From contig JAJEHN010000001.1 of NCBI GenBank assembly GCA_022823665.1, positions 1-64,000 of the forward strand: DNA of 64,000 bases, given 5' to 3'. The DNA comes from Thermoanaerobaculia bacterium. GTDB lineage: Bacteria > Acidobacteriota > Thermoanaerobaculia > Multivoradales > Multivoraceae. The notes beneath the pieces are model-generated. The model had not been told where the DNA came from, did not search any database, and saw nothing but the letters and a program-made list of their open reading frames with translations. The stretch's first letter is position 1. Every line of letters starts with the position of its first letter. Both the position numbers and the translations under genes were made by a program. Positions 45,517 through 58,085 of this stretch are shown in pieces.

Positions 45517-46147
45517 GGACGCCAAGATCAAGGGACCATATCTTCAGCGCTCCGTAAGGGCGCGGATCGAGGCCTTCTTCTTAGACAATCTCGGCAAGGT
45601 GGCGACTCGCGAGCAACTAGTCGAAGTTGCCAGAGATCCAGAGACCGGCGTCGCGCGCGAGAACTGGCATCAACGTCTATCGGAGCTTCGGACAGACAGG
45701 GGCTACACGATTCTCTCATGGCGAAACCGCGGAGACCTAAGAGTAAGCGAGTACATGATGCCGAACGCGGAGCGTCGCGAGGCGGCCGCTCGTCGATGTA
45801 GGCCCACAGCGGCGACTTGGAAGCGGGTGCTGGAAGACGCAGGGTCGCGCTGCGCATGGACCGAGGGCGGGATCGTCTGCGGTCTAAGGAACGGAGATGT
45901 CGACCCGATCGGGGGTGGCACAGTCCGACTCACACCCGACCATAAGCAGCCGCACTCGATACATGCGGACATCGATCCTAGAGACCCCTCGAAATGGCAG
46001 CCATACTGCGGGCGCCACCAAGTGATGAAGAAGAACTACTGGGACGATGAGACGGGCTGGTTGAATGTCATGGCAATCGTTCAATCTTCTTCCGAAGAGC
46101 AGAAGAGAGAGGTCTTCTCTTTTCTGAGGGACTACTTTGGCGAGTAA
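45506..46147 (+). CDS. Probable type II restriction endonuclease, winged-helix + HNH-like
   Basis: 213 aa. Residues about 12-90 form a winged-helix-like segment (LGKVATREQLVEVA, NWHQRLSELRTDRGYTI, DLRVSEYMM) as in several HNH restriction enzymes. The C-terminal part is a zinc-bound beta-beta-alpha unit with cysteines at about 116 and 125, DHKQPHS (His146), KWQPYCGRHQVMK (Cys168, His171) and a final ETGWLNVMA segment. The usual central Asn of HNH is not obvious (SKWQ at that position). Strong ribosome site GGAAGGAG lies 4 bases before ATG 45506, inside the methyltransferase end. With that neighbour, a restriction role is the best inference. Confidence 0.78.
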   Translation: MSDRDAKIKGPYLQRSVRARIEAFFLDNLGKVATREQLVEVARDPETGVARENWHQRLSELRTDRGYTILSWRNRGDLRVSEYMMPNAERREAAARRCRPTAATWKRVLEDAGSRCAWTEGGIVCGLRNGDVDPIGGGTVRLTPDHKQPHSIHADIDPRDPSKWQPYCGRHQVMKKNYWDDETGWLNVMAIVQSSSEEQKREVFSFLRDYFGE

Positions 46148-46410
46148 GTCGGTTTTGTTGCACTGCAGCTCGAGGGCGACTAGGCCTGCCCACTACAAGC
46201 TACCACCGACTGGTTCGGAATCTGCCTAGAGGCAAGGCCTTTATGCGGAGTCGATCCCCCTCATGGATCACCGAGCCTGCTCTTCCCACGCGGGTGAATG
46301 AGAAGCCGAGCGGGACTGTGGCGTGTCTCGTCTGTTGTCGCTAGAGTACGCCGGCGTCGCCGCTTGGTTTGCCAGTTCCACAGTTCATCCCTAGACCCGC
46401 AGGAGCCGCG

Positions 46411-48033
<1,623 letters not shown>

Positions 48034-48034
48034 C

Positions 48035-48913
48035 TCAGTCGGCCGACACCCCCAGGTGCTCGTTGAACCAGGCGACGAGCGCGCTCGAGGCGCGCTCGCC
48101 GTCTTCGCCGCGGAAACCGTGGGCGGCGCCCTCGATCACGATCAGCTTCGAGGTCACGCTCGCCTCGTCGAAGGCGGCCTTGATCCGTTCGCTGTTGGAG
48201 AGCGGCACGAGTTCGTCCCGGTCGCCGTGAATCAGCAGCGTCGGCGGGTCGTCCGCGCTGACGAACAGGACAGGCGAGATGTCGGCGGCCTTCGCGGGAT
48301 CGAAGTCGAGGGCCGGGAAGCGCTCGTTCGGCCCGGCGATTCCCTGCAGGTCGACCGGCGGGAAGTAGGCGACGACGGCCGCCACCCGGTTGCCGGTCTG
48401 CTCGATCGGGTCGTTGCTCTCGGAGTTTCCTTCGTCCGAGGCGTTGCCGAGCATGAGCGACAGGTGGCCGCCGGCGCTGCCGCCGAAGACGCCCATCCGG
48501 TCCGCGTCGATGCTGAAGTCGTCCGCGTTCAGGCGGATGTAGCGCACCGCGCGGCGCACGTCCGCGACCGCCTCGGGGACCTTGAACAGCGGCGCCGAGC
48601 CGTGGCGAACCATGAACACGGCGTAACCGTGGTCCAGCAGCTCGCCGACCGCGCCGAACTGCCGGCCTTCGCCGGACACGATCCGGTGCGGGTCGGACCA
48701 GCGGGAAAACCAGCCGCCGCTGACCATGAAGAGGACGGCCGCGCCGTTCTGCTCGGCCGGCACGAGCGCATCGAAGGTGAGCGCCATGCCCATCTTGTGG
48801 CCGTAGACGACGTCGGCGTGGACCTTCGTCCCGGATCCCGCCGACAGCGGTGCGGCGAGAACGGCGGCGACGATCAGGACGAGGACTGCTTGCTTCACGA
48901 TTGTCTGTTTCAC
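48035..48913 (-). CDS. Secreted alpha/beta hydrolase (esterase/BD-FAE-like)
   Basis: 292 aa. The N-terminal KQTIVKQAVLVLIVAAVLAAPLSAGSG, read as KQAVLVLIVAAVLAAPLSAG, is a signal peptide. The hydrolase core has FMVSGGWFS oxyanion-type residues, GVFGGSAGGHLSLML (nucleophile Ser in GGSAGG), LLIHGDRDELVP (acidic residue) and EGAAHGFRG (His). GTG 48913 is favoured because AGGGAG sits 6 bases upstream. It converges with the acyl-CoA ligase gene with only 1 base between them. It follows the amidohydrolase gene (52 nt), suggesting co-transcription of two exported enzymes. Substrate unknown. Confidence 0.85.
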   Translation of the reverse strand: MKQTIVKQAVLVLIVAAVLAAPLSAGSGTKVHADVVYGHKMGMALTFDALVPAEQNGAAVLFMVSGGWFSRWSDPHRIVSGEGRQFGAVGELLDHGYAVFMVRHGSAPLFKVPEAVADVRRAVRYIRLNADDFSIDADRMGVFGGSAGGHLSLMLGNASDEGNSESNDPIEQTGNRVAAVVAYFPPVDLQGIAGPNERFPALDFDPAKAADISPVLFVSADDPPTLLIHGDRDELVPLSNSERIKAAFDEASVTSKLIVIEGAAHGFRGEDGERASSALVAWFNEHLGVSAD

Positions 48914-48965
48914 TGGGTTCTCCCTGTTCTCGGTGTGTTCGGGCGTCCGCATCCGCGCTCGGCTG

Positions 48966-50645
48966 TTAGGGCCGCGCTCCTCCCGCCGTCTCCTGCGGCG
49001 GCGCCTGGGGTTTCGTACGCTCGGCGGCAACCATATCCGCCACGTCCGCGAGCAGCTTCTTGGCGTCATAGACGATCCCGTCCTTGATCGTGTAGCGGAC
49101 GCCGCCGACCCGCTCGGGGCGGCCGGTGTCGTCGTTCAGCCTGACGGCACCCGTACCGTAGAGCACCTTCAGGTTGGCGACCGGGTTCTCGTCGACGACG
49201 AGGAGATCGGCGAGCATCCCCTCGCGCACGATCCCGAACTCGATGTCTTCGCCGCTCGCCTTCGCCAGTTCCTCGGCGCCGTTCATCGTCGCCGCGCGGA
49301 TCACCTCGAGCGGATGGAAGCCCGCCTCCTGCAGCATCTCGAGTTCGAGGATCGTGCCGAAACCGTAGGTCTGGTAGATGAACCCCGAATCCGAACCCAC
49401 GGTGACCCGGCCGCCGCGGTTCTTGTACTCGTTCAGGAACCGCATCCAGACGCGGTAGAAGTTCTTCCAGGCCACCTCGTCCGCCGTCGTCCAGTAGAAC
49501 CAGTAGGAACCGTGGTCCAGGCGGCTCGGGGCGTAGAACTCGGCGAGGCTGGGCAGCGTGTAGTCCGCGTGCCAGTCGGCGTTGCGCGCCCGCATCACGT
49601 CGCGGCCGGCCGAGTAGATCGTCATCGTCGGGTTGATGAAGAAGTCGAGCTCCAGAAACTCCTCCAGCAGGGCGTTCCAGCGCTCGCCGCCGGGCTCGAC
49701 CAGCCTCCACTGCCGGGCGACCTGGCCGAAGCGGAACTGCTCGTCCATGTAGTTCATGTCGGCCGGCCAGGGCTGTACGTCATGGCCTTCGTACATCGAC
49801 TCGAACAGCCCGTAGAAGTGGGTCATCCCGATGAGCCCCAGCCGGGCGGCGTCGATCGCGTTCATGTGCGCAACGCCCATCTGGTCGAGGTGAGCAGTCG
49901 ACCCCATGCCCAGGCTCCTCGACTCGTCCAGCAGCGCCGCCATGATCTTCGGCGGGAAGGCGCCGAGCTTGAGACCGTCAACGCCCTTCTCGTGCGCGTA
50001 GCGCACCCATTCGCGGGCGTCCTCCGGCGTGCGGATGTCGCGGTCCTTCCACTCCTTGCCGCCACCGGGACGCTGATAGGAAACGAAGCGCGGCGCGGTG
50101 ATCTCGTTCGTGCGGCTGCGTTCCTTCTCGCTCAGGTCCCACTCCAGCGGCCCGGTGGGAACGCCGCGCGCCGTCGTGATGCCGTGCGCCAGCCACAGCT
50201 TGTACACGTAGTCCGCACGCGGCGCCTTGGGGACGCCGCCGCTGTGAACGTGGAGGTCGACCAGTCCCGGCAGCACCCAGGAACCGGAGAGATCGAGCTC
50301 GTGGTCGGCGTCCTTGGGCCGTTTGCTTTCGTCGATCTCCGTGTTGGCCATGCCGAGGCTCTTGATCTCCTCGATGCGGTTGCCCTCGATGACGATGTCG
50401 ACCGGACCCATCGGCGGCGCGCCGGTGCCGTCGACCACCATCACGCCGCGGAGGATCAGACGGTCGAACGGTCCTTCGCCCTCGCCGTCCGGCCGCGGCG
50501 GCGCCGGCTCCACGAGCTTGGGCTCGTCCTCTTCGTCGTCGTAGGCCAGGGCCGGCGGCGCGGCCAGCAGGAGCACCGCCAGGGCGAGCAGTCCGAACAG
50601 GCCCCAAAGGGACGGACGAAACGGTTTGGCGGACGAATGCAACAT
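48966..50645 (-). CDS. Secreted amidohydrolase family protein
   Basis: 559 aa. Signal peptide at residues about 13-34 (LWGLFGLLALAVLLLAAPPALA), followed by an acidic linker. The amidohydrolase fold shows VLPGLVDLHVHSGG (HxH metal site), STAHLDQMGVAHM and GRVTVGSDSGFIY (the late Asp), then NGAEELAKASGEDIEFGIVREGMLADLLVVD. A central about 130 residues, rich in Trp/Tyr/Phe, are an insertion. It probably hydrolyses an amide or cyclic amide outside the cytoplasm. ATG 50645 has GGAGGAG directly upstream. Confidence 0.88.
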   Translation of the reverse strand: MLHSSAKPFRPSLWGLFGLLALAVLLLAAPPALAYDDEEDEPKLVEPAPPRPDGEGEGPFDRLILRGVMVVDGTGAPPMGPVDIVIEGNRIEEIKSLGMANTEIDESKRPKDADHELDLSGSWVLPGLVDLHVHSGGVPKAPRADYVYKLWLAHGITTARGVPTGPLEWDLSEKERSRTNEITAPRFVSYQRPGGGKEWKDRDIRTPEDAREWVRYAHEKGVDGLKLGAFPPKIMAALLDESRSLGMGSTAHLDQMGVAHMNAIDAARLGLIGMTHFYGLFESMYEGHDVQPWPADMNYMDEQFRFGQVARQWRLVEPGGERWNALLEEFLELDFFINPTMTIYSAGRDVMRARNADWHADYTLPSLAEFYAPSRLDHGSYWFYWTTADEVAWKNFYRVWMRFLNEYKNRGGRVTVGSDSGFIYQTYGFGTILELEMLQEAGFHPLEVIRAATMNGAEELAKASGEDIEFGIVREGMLADLLVVDENPVANLKVLYGTGAVRLNDDTGRPERVGGVRYTIKDGIVYDAKKLLADVADMVAAERTKPQAPPQETAGGARP

Positions 50646-50700
50646 GGCTCCTCCTTCAGGCAGGGCGCGCCGACAGAGTCTGATCACGAACGACTGGCGC

Positions 50701-51705
50701 TCAGGACAGGGACGGCCGCTCACCGGCGTCGACGACGGCGCTCAGGTAGAGCAACGCCTGGCCGGGCTGCGGCGCGCGCACCAGCAGGCCGTGGGTGGCG
50801 GCGAGCACGTCGCGTCGGCTGATCTGGCCAACCAGCCGGCGGCCCCGCAGCACGGGCAGCCGCCGGTACGGCGTGCTCTTGAAGATGCGTGCGATGGAAA
50901 GAAGGTCCGTGTCCTCGGCAATCGTGCGCGCCTTGCGGTCCATGAAGGCCGAGGCATCCGTGGAGTCGAGCTCGAAGTCTCCCGGCTCCCCTTCCTCGTC
51001 CGGCGCGGCCAGATCCTCCAGGCCCAGTTCGCTGCTGCGCTCGCGCAGGATGGAACGGCGGCCGTCGAGGGCCGACGTCAGATGGTGCTCCGCCGCGAGC
51101 ACGTCCCGGCGGCTGACCTGCCCCACGAGCGCCCCGTCCCGGACCACCGGCAGGCGCCGGTACGGCGTGTCGAGAAAACGCTGCGCGATCTCGAGCAACG
51201 GTTCGGAGCCGTCGATCACCCGTCCGAAGTCCGTGTTCATGAACGCGTCCACGGGCGCCGCCGGCAACTGGTCGTAGGCCAGTCCGAGCAGCACGTCCAT
51301 CGAGAACTTCTCGGAGAAGACGCCCAGGAAGCGGCCGGCCGAATCCACCACCGGCGCGCCCGAGATCCGGTTCTTCAGCAGGAGGGCGATCGCGTCGAGC
51401 GCCGGCATGCCGGCCCGGAGGGTGACCAGGCGTTTCGCCATGAAGTCGTGCGACCGCGAACGCCGGCTCGCCGCCAGCCCGCGCTCGTTCGCCGCGCGCG
51501 CCGTCACGGTGAGGACGGTCAGGCAGCTCTTCTCCGACAGCATGCCGAGATAGCGGTGGCGTTCTCCGATCACCGGCGCGCCGGTGATCCGGTGGCGGAG
51601 CAACGCCGCGATGCCGTCGAACACATGGGTGCGTGGATGCACCGTGACCAGCCTGGTCACCATGATGTCCCGGGCGAGCTTCGGCCTGTCGATCGTCTTC
51701 TCCAT
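50701..51705 (-). CDS. Stand-alone protein with four CBS domains
   Basis: 334 aa consisting almost wholly of four CBS motifs. The first two are alike (LLRHRITGAPVI and LLKNRISGAPVV) and the last two are alike (TPYRRLPVVRDGALVGQVSRRDVL and TPYRRLPVLRGRRLVGQISRRDVL), so it looks like two diverged pairs. An acidic linker with DEEGEPGDFE separates the last two. CBS pairs bind adenosine nucleotides (AMP, ATP, SAM). No enzymatic or membrane domain is attached, so it is likely an energy or signal sensor acting on another protein. It is divergent from the beta-lactamase-like gene. Confidence 0.88.
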   Translation of the reverse strand: MEKTIDRPKLARDIMVTRLVTVHPRTHVFDGIAALLRHRITGAPVIGERHRYLGMLSEKSCLTVLTVTARAANERGLAASRRSRSHDFMAKRLVTLRAGMPALDAIALLLKNRISGAPVVDSAGRFLGVFSEKFSMDVLLGLAYDQLPAAPVDAFMNTDFGRVIDGSEPLLEIAQRFLDTPYRRLPVVRDGALVGQVSRRDVLAAEHHLTSALDGRRSILRERSSELGLEDLAAPDEEGEPGDFELDSTDASAFMDRKARTIAEDTDLLSIARIFKSTPYRRLPVLRGRRLVGQISRRDVLAATHGLLVRAPQPGQALLYLSAVVDAGERPSLS

Positions 51706-51765
51706 CGGGAAGTCACTGATCGTAACAGCGACGACCCTCCACGCGTCGCCTTCAGCATGCCGCAG

Positions 51766-51804
51766 GGCAAGCCTCCGGCGCCCCGGGGGACTGCTAGGCT
51801 TGCC
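51766..51804. promoter_or_regulatory. 9-bp inverted repeat in divergent intergenic region
   Basis: GGCAAGCCT (51766-51774) and AGGCTTGCC (51796-51804) form a perfect inverted repeat with a 21-base spacer, 45 bp before the beta-lactamase-like ATG. The right arm overlaps TGCTAGGCT, a possible extended -10 element. This is compatible with an operator for a repressor, but no regulator gene is adjacent. Confidence 0.35.
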
Positions 51805-51849
51805 GTTTCCCCTAGGTCCCGTTTTCACCGTCCGTCAAGGGAGAGTTCA

Positions 51850-53166
<1,317 letters not shown>

Positions 53167-53176
53167 CGCGGGTTTC

Positions 53177-54424
53177 CTAGCGTTTCGCCCGCTTGCCGAA
53201 CATGATCCCCGCCACGCGGCGGATCTGGATCTCCTCCGAGCCCTCTGTGATCCGGTACCGCCGGTGGTGGCGGTAGATGTGCTCGAACGGCATGTGCCGG
53301 GTGTAGCCGATGCCGCCGTGGGTCTGGATTGCCCGGTCGGCCGCGTTGCAGACGAGGCGGTTCGCGCGGTAGTTGCACATGGAGACCTTGTCCGTGACCT
53401 CCATGTGGTGCTGCTGGTCGAGCTCCCAGGCGGTCTTGTAGACGAGGTTCCGGACCATCTCGCATTCGGTCTGGAGTTCGGCCAGCGGGAACTGGATCGC
53501 CTGGTTGAGCCAGAGCGGCTTGCCGAAGACGATCCGGTCGCGTGCGTACTTGATGCTCTCGTTGATGCAGAACTGGGCCGCGCCGACGCCTGAAGCCGCC
53601 TGGCGGATACGGTTCTCGTGGACGAAGGTCTGGGCCAGGGCGAGGCCGCGGCCCTCCTCGCCGAAGATGGCGTCATTCGGCACGCGCACGTCGGTCAACG
53701 ACACCTCGGCGTGGTCGGTCGGCATGTTGAAGGTCCACCACATGAAGGGGACCTCGAAGCCGGGCGAGTTCGTCGGCACGATGAAGCAGGTGACGCCGTC
53801 GGCCTTCCCCTGATCGCCCGAGGTACGCGCGAAGATCAGGTCGTGGGTGGCCGCGTGCAGGCCCGAGTTGAAGCGCTTGGCGCCGTTGATCACCCAGTCG
53901 TCGCCGTCGCGGACCCCGGAGGTCTCGAGCCAGGTCGCGTCCGAGCCGTGGTCCGGCTCGGTCAGGCCGAAGCCCATCCGTACCGCGCCGGTCATCATGC
54001 CCTCCATGAACCGCGACTTCTGCTCCGGCGTCCCGAAGCGGTGCATCATGATCACGGTCGGGAAGTTGCCGACGATCGAGGATTCGTTCTGCAGGTCGTT
54101 GTGGAGGCCCAGGCCCTTGGCGGCCAGGTGCTCCCGGATCACCGCCATCGCCAGGTTCGAGCCGTCCTGGCCGCCGAGCTCCTTCGGCAGGCCGAAGCGG
54201 AGGTGGCCGGCGGCGTCGGCGCGCCGTTTCATCTCGCGCAGCAACGCCTCCCACTCGGGCCGCGGCTTGCCGTCGTTGTCGAAGTCGGTCCGCGCCCACT
54301 CCCGGCGCTGGTCGAAGAAGCGGACGTTGTCGTCCTGCCGCTCCAGCGGCCTGATCTCGCGCTCGATGAAGTCGTCGAGCTCGGCCAGCTTGTCCCTGAT
54401 GTCCTGGGGAATCTCGAAGTCCAT
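53177..54424 (-). CDS. Acyl-CoA dehydrogenase
   Basis: 415 aa. Core motifs are GFGLTEPDHGSDATWLETSG, NGAKRFNSG, FSI-type MWWTFNMPTDHAEVSLTDVRVP, FGKPLWLNQAIQFPLA and the C-terminal THGGIGYTRHMPFEHIYR with ITEGSEEIQIRR. It oxidises an acyl-CoA with FAD, transferring electrons to ETF. Start ATG 54424 lies 10 nt after the alpha/beta hydrolase stop, so the pair likely forms one operon. Specific chain length cannot be inferred. Confidence 0.92.
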   Translation of the reverse strand: MDFEIPQDIRDKLAELDDFIEREIRPLERQDDNVRFFDQRREWARTDFDNDGKPRPEWEALLREMKRRADAAGHLRFGLPKELGGQDGSNLAMAVIREHLAAKGLGLHNDLQNESSIVGNFPTVIMMHRFGTPEQKSRFMEGMMTGAVRMGFGLTEPDHGSDATWLETSGVRDGDDWVINGAKRFNSGLHAATHDLIFARTSGDQGKADGVTCFIVPTNSPGFEVPFMWWTFNMPTDHAEVSLTDVRVPNDAIFGEEGRGLALAQTFVHENRIRQAASGVGAAQFCINESIKYARDRIVFGKPLWLNQAIQFPLAELQTECEMVRNLVYKTAWELDQQHHMEVTDKVSMCNYRANRLVCNAADRAIQTHGGIGYTRHMPFEHIYRHHRRYRITEGSEEIQIRRVAGIMFGKRAKR

Positions 54425-54434
54425 GTCTCTCCCG

Positions 54435-55349
54435 TCAACCGGCTGCCAGGTACGCGTCGATGATCTCGCCCAGCCGCTCCGGCGCGTCGAAGTGGACCAT
54501 GTGGCCCGCCTCCGGGATCTCGACGTGGTGAACGTTGCGGAACAGGCGGACCCGGCGGTCGATCTCGTCGGGCGCGGCGGGCGTGTCGTGGTCGATCCCG
54601 CCGCGGCCACGGTAGAACTCGGCGGAGCGGCCGCCGGTAACCACGAGCACCGGACAGGAGACCCAGGGCCAGCGCTCCTCGGACAGGCGGCTCGACATCG
54701 TCAGCCCCGTCGTCTCGACCTGCGGATCCCACTTCCACTGCAGGCCGCCGTAGGGGTGCTCGGTCGTGCCGATCTCCACCAGGTGCCGCGCCAGGTCGTG
54801 GTCGAGCCCGGGATGGAAGCGGCAGTACAGCCGCCAGGCGTCGTCCAGGTCCATCATCGGCCGCTTGTGCCCGCCCGGCCGCAGCAGGCTGGTGTGGCCG
54901 TTCTGCAGGCGAAGCTGGCGGTTCTCCGCCGGCATGTCGCTCTCCCGGAACGGCGCGCCGACCCCGTCGATGTTCACGATCACGCTCGGTACGTCGCTGA
55001 ACACCGCCGCGTAGTGGCTGACGATCTGGCCGCCCAAGCTGTGGCCCACGAGTACCGGCCGCTCCAACTGGAGCTGGAAGATGACCGCGTGCAGGTCGGC
55101 GATGAAGTGCGGCAGGGCGTAGACGCCGGGCTTGCCGCTGTCGCCGTGGCCCCGCAGGTCGAAAGAAACGACCCGGTAGCGATCGCGGAAGCGGTTCGCC
55201 ACCGGCTCGAACGCCATCGCCAGGTCCTGCATCCCGTGAAGCAAGACGAGCGGCGGCGCCCCCTGGTTGCCGTAGTCGTAGACCTGCAGTTCGATGCCGC
55301 CCGCTCCCGGCAGGCGAAGACTCTGGGGCGGAGAAGGGTGTTCCGGCAT
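54435..55349 (-). CDS. Alpha/beta hydrolase
   Basis: 304 aa from ATG 55349 (a start 24 bases earlier is also in frame). Hydrolase features: PLVLLHGMQD oxyanion loop, VVSFDLRGHGDSG, LVGHSLGGQIVSHY with the nucleophile Ser, and EAGHMVHFDAPERL with the catalytic His. Similar proteins include esterases, thioesterases and epoxide/MhpC-type hydrolases. No signal peptide, so it is cytoplasmic. It sits upstream of the acyl-CoA dehydrogenase and may release or process its substrate. Confidence 0.87.
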   Translation of the reverse strand: MPEHPSPPQSLRLPGAGGIELQVYDYGNQGAPPLVLLHGMQDLAMAFEPVANRFRDRYRVVSFDLRGHGDSGKPGVYALPHFIADLHAVIFQLQLERPVLVGHSLGGQIVSHYAAVFSDVPSVIVNIDGVGAPFRESDMPAENRQLRLQNGHTSLLRPGGHKRPMMDLDDAWRLYCRFHPGLDHDLARHLVEIGTTEHPYGGLQWKWDPQVETTGLTMSSRLSEERWPWVSCPVLVVTGGRSAEFYRGRGGIDHDTPAAPDEIDRRVRLFRNVHHVEIPEAGHMVHFDAPERLGEIIDAYLAAG

Positions 55350-55444
55350 GGTGCGCGAGGATACGCCAAGCACGGCCGACGTCGCGGCTCGCGCCGGTTA
55401 TCCTTGCCGTCACAGCCCCATCGAGCCCCGGAGGGAGATACGAG

Positions 55445-55981
55445 ATGAAGAGAGTCCAGTGGATCGCAGTTGCGGCGGCCGTCCTGCTGCTTCCGGCGGC
55501 AGCACCCGCATCCGACGAGCTGACCGCCGAGAAGGCGTTCGAACGGCTCAAGGCGCTGGCCGGCACCTGGGAGGGATCGGCGAGCGGCGAGGGCGACGCG
55601 GCGGCGGCCGAGGCGGACGCCACCGGCAAGGTCGTCCACGAGTTCGAAGTCACCGCCAGCGGCCACGTGCTGATGGAGCGCATGGGCCCGGACACCGACT
55701 ACGAGATGGTCAACATGTACCACCTCGACGGCTCGGACCTCGTCCTCACCCACTACTGCTCGAGCGGCAACCAGCCGCGGATGAAGTTCAACGCCGCCGC
55801 CAGCGTTCCGAACCGCCTGGTCTTCGACTTCGACGGCGGCACGAACCTGGACACGACGCCCAGCCACATCCACTCGGCGGAGATCCGGCTCGACGGCAAG
55901 GACAGTCTCGACAGCGCCTGGATGGCCCACGAGGGCGACGAGGAAGCCGGCACGATGACCTTCCACCTGAAGCGGCAATAG
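55445..55981 (+). CDS. Small secreted protein, DUF1579/lipocalin-like
   Basis: 178 aa. A signal peptide (VQWIAVAAAVLLLPAAAPAS) precedes a domain with LAGTWEGSASGEGD, FEVTASGHVLMERMGPD, MVNMYHLDGSDLVLTHYC and a closing TMTFHLKR. The strand-rich pattern with LxGTWEG is typical of DUF1579-like or nitrobindin-like beta barrels. Function unknown. A strong ribosome site (GGAGGGAG) lies in the leader. It is 24 nt upstream of the aldehyde ferredoxin oxidoreductase gene and probably co-transcribed, though an outer-compartment protein beside a cytoplasmic enzyme is puzzling. Confidence 0.7.
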   Translation: MKRVQWIAVAAAVLLLPAAAPASDELTAEKAFERLKALAGTWEGSASGEGDAAAAEADATGKVVHEFEVTASGHVLMERMGPDTDYEMVNMYHLDGSDLVLTHYCSSGNQPRMKFNAAASVPNRLVFDFDGGTNLDTTPSHIHSAEIRLDGKDSLDSAWMAHEGDEEAGTMTFHLKRQ

Positions 55982-56005
55982 CGGCCCGCCCGGAGGTACA
56001 CACGG

Positions 56006-58063
<2,058 letters not shown>

Positions 58064-58085
58064 CCGAGGCCGGTCCCCTGCCTCG

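Noticed and set aside
44410..46410. Larger defence island (BREX, DISARM, CRISPR, toxin-antitoxin)
   Set aside because: Only the two-gene R-M pair is there; no further defence genes, spacers or repeats were found in the flanks.
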